Both the position numbers and the translations under genes were made by a program. Of a stretch of 6,891 nucleotides of DNA, positions 6,803-6,891 are shown piece after piece. Each line of letters starts with the position of its first letter. The first letter of the stretch is position 1. Below the pieces are notes generated by a model. It searched no databases. It saw only the letters and a program-made list of their open reading frames with translations, and was not told the origin of the DNA. The DNA is from Gammaproteobacteria bacterium. GTDB lineage: Bacteria > Pseudomonadota > Gammaproteobacteria > Arenicellales > Poriferihabitantaceae. The stretch is taken from positions 1 through 6,891 of the forward strand of contig VXPI01000161.1 of NCBI GenBank assembly GCA_009839585.1, read 5' to 3'.

Positions 6803-6832
6803 GTCCGTCACGAAAACGGGACCAAGACGGAC
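6803..6832. promoter_or_regulatory. 7-base perfect inverted repeat upstream of the decarboxylase gene
   Basis: GTCCGTC (6803-6809) and GACGGAC (6826-6832) are perfect inverted copies separated by 16 bases. The centre lies about 63 bases before the TTG start of the first gene of the run. The spacing allows either an operator bound by a dimer (arm centres 23 bases apart, about two helical turns) or a hairpin in the leader RNA. No -10/-35 pair could be read convincingly in 6755-6891, so its relation to a promoter is unknown. A 7-base repeat of this spacing can also arise by chance. Confidence 0.35.
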
Positions 6833-6891
6833 AAGATAATTAGTGTCTGCCCAGAAAACCCCGTTATTCTACCAGTGAAGGGAAGATTCTC

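Noticed and set aside
6866..6871. Minus-strand TAGAAT as a -10 element for the decarboxylase run
   Set aside because: The matching -35 would lie at or beyond the window edge, and the bases that are visible do not fit.
6811..6891. Minus-strand frame open from the window edge to a TGA near 6811, as the end of an upstream gene
   Set aside because: Only about 27 codons are visible, the translation has no recognisable family features, and such a short open frame is expected by chance.
1..6891. CRISPR array, transposon, phage or tRNA/rRNA genes
   Set aside because: No regularly spaced repeats, transposase or integrase motifs, or cloverleaf-like sequences were seen; nearly the whole window is occupied by the six recognised genes.

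Overview
The window holds a compact, single-direction run of bacterial genes, all on the minus strand, so transcription runs from the high-coordinate end to the low one. In reading order they are: a divergent malonyl-CoA decarboxylase (6754-5354), an agmatinase-family ureohydrolase (5287-4325), a GNAT N-acetyltransferase of the phosphinothricin/methionine-sulfoximine type (4328-3777), RNase PH (3746-3015), the RdgB/HAM1 XTP/dITP pyrophosphatase (3005 or 2990 to 2361), and a 717-residue protein joining a cofactor-independent phosphoglycerate mutase to a NUDIX hydrolase (2358-205). A short open frame running off the low-coordinate edge (53-1) may be the start of a further gene. Nearly every base from 205 to 6754 is coding.

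The organism is a bacterium of roughly balanced base composition. The adjacent rph-rdgB pair is a familiar arrangement in Gammaproteobacteria, and the RdgB and RNase PH sequences resemble proteobacterial versions, so a gammaproteobacterium is my best guess; this is inference from synteny and remembered family sequences, not a database result. Start codons are often not ATG (TTG for the decarboxylase and for the acetyltransferase, GTG or ATG for rdgB), and I see no strong Shine-Dalgarno sequence before any start.

Layout: 54-204 is a non-coding gap after the mutase-NUDIX gene, with two adjacent imperfect hairpins and a small tandem duplication. From 205 to 3746 three genes are almost end to end (gaps of 2 and 9 bases) and look co-transcribed. 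The acetyltransferase lies 30 bases upstream of rph and overlaps the agmatinase stop by 3 bases (TTGA), which suggests translational coupling. The decarboxylase is 66 bases upstream of the agmatinase. The 137 bases above the decarboxylase contain a 7-base perfect inverted repeat and may hold the operon's control region, although no convincing promoter could be read.

Functionally there are two blocks. The downstream block is housekeeping: tRNA 3'-end trimming (RNase PH), removal of non-canonical purine nucleotides (RdgB), ADP-sugar-type hydrolysis (NUDIX) and glycolysis (phosphoglycerate mutase). The upstream block concerns guanidino/amine metabolism (agmatinase plus N-acetyltransferase) and malonyl-CoA. 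No defence system, mobile element, CRISPR array or RNA gene was seen. The two unusual points are the mutase-NUDIX fusion and the decarboxylase, which keeps the catalytic histidine but has alanine where the family's catalytic serine is expected.
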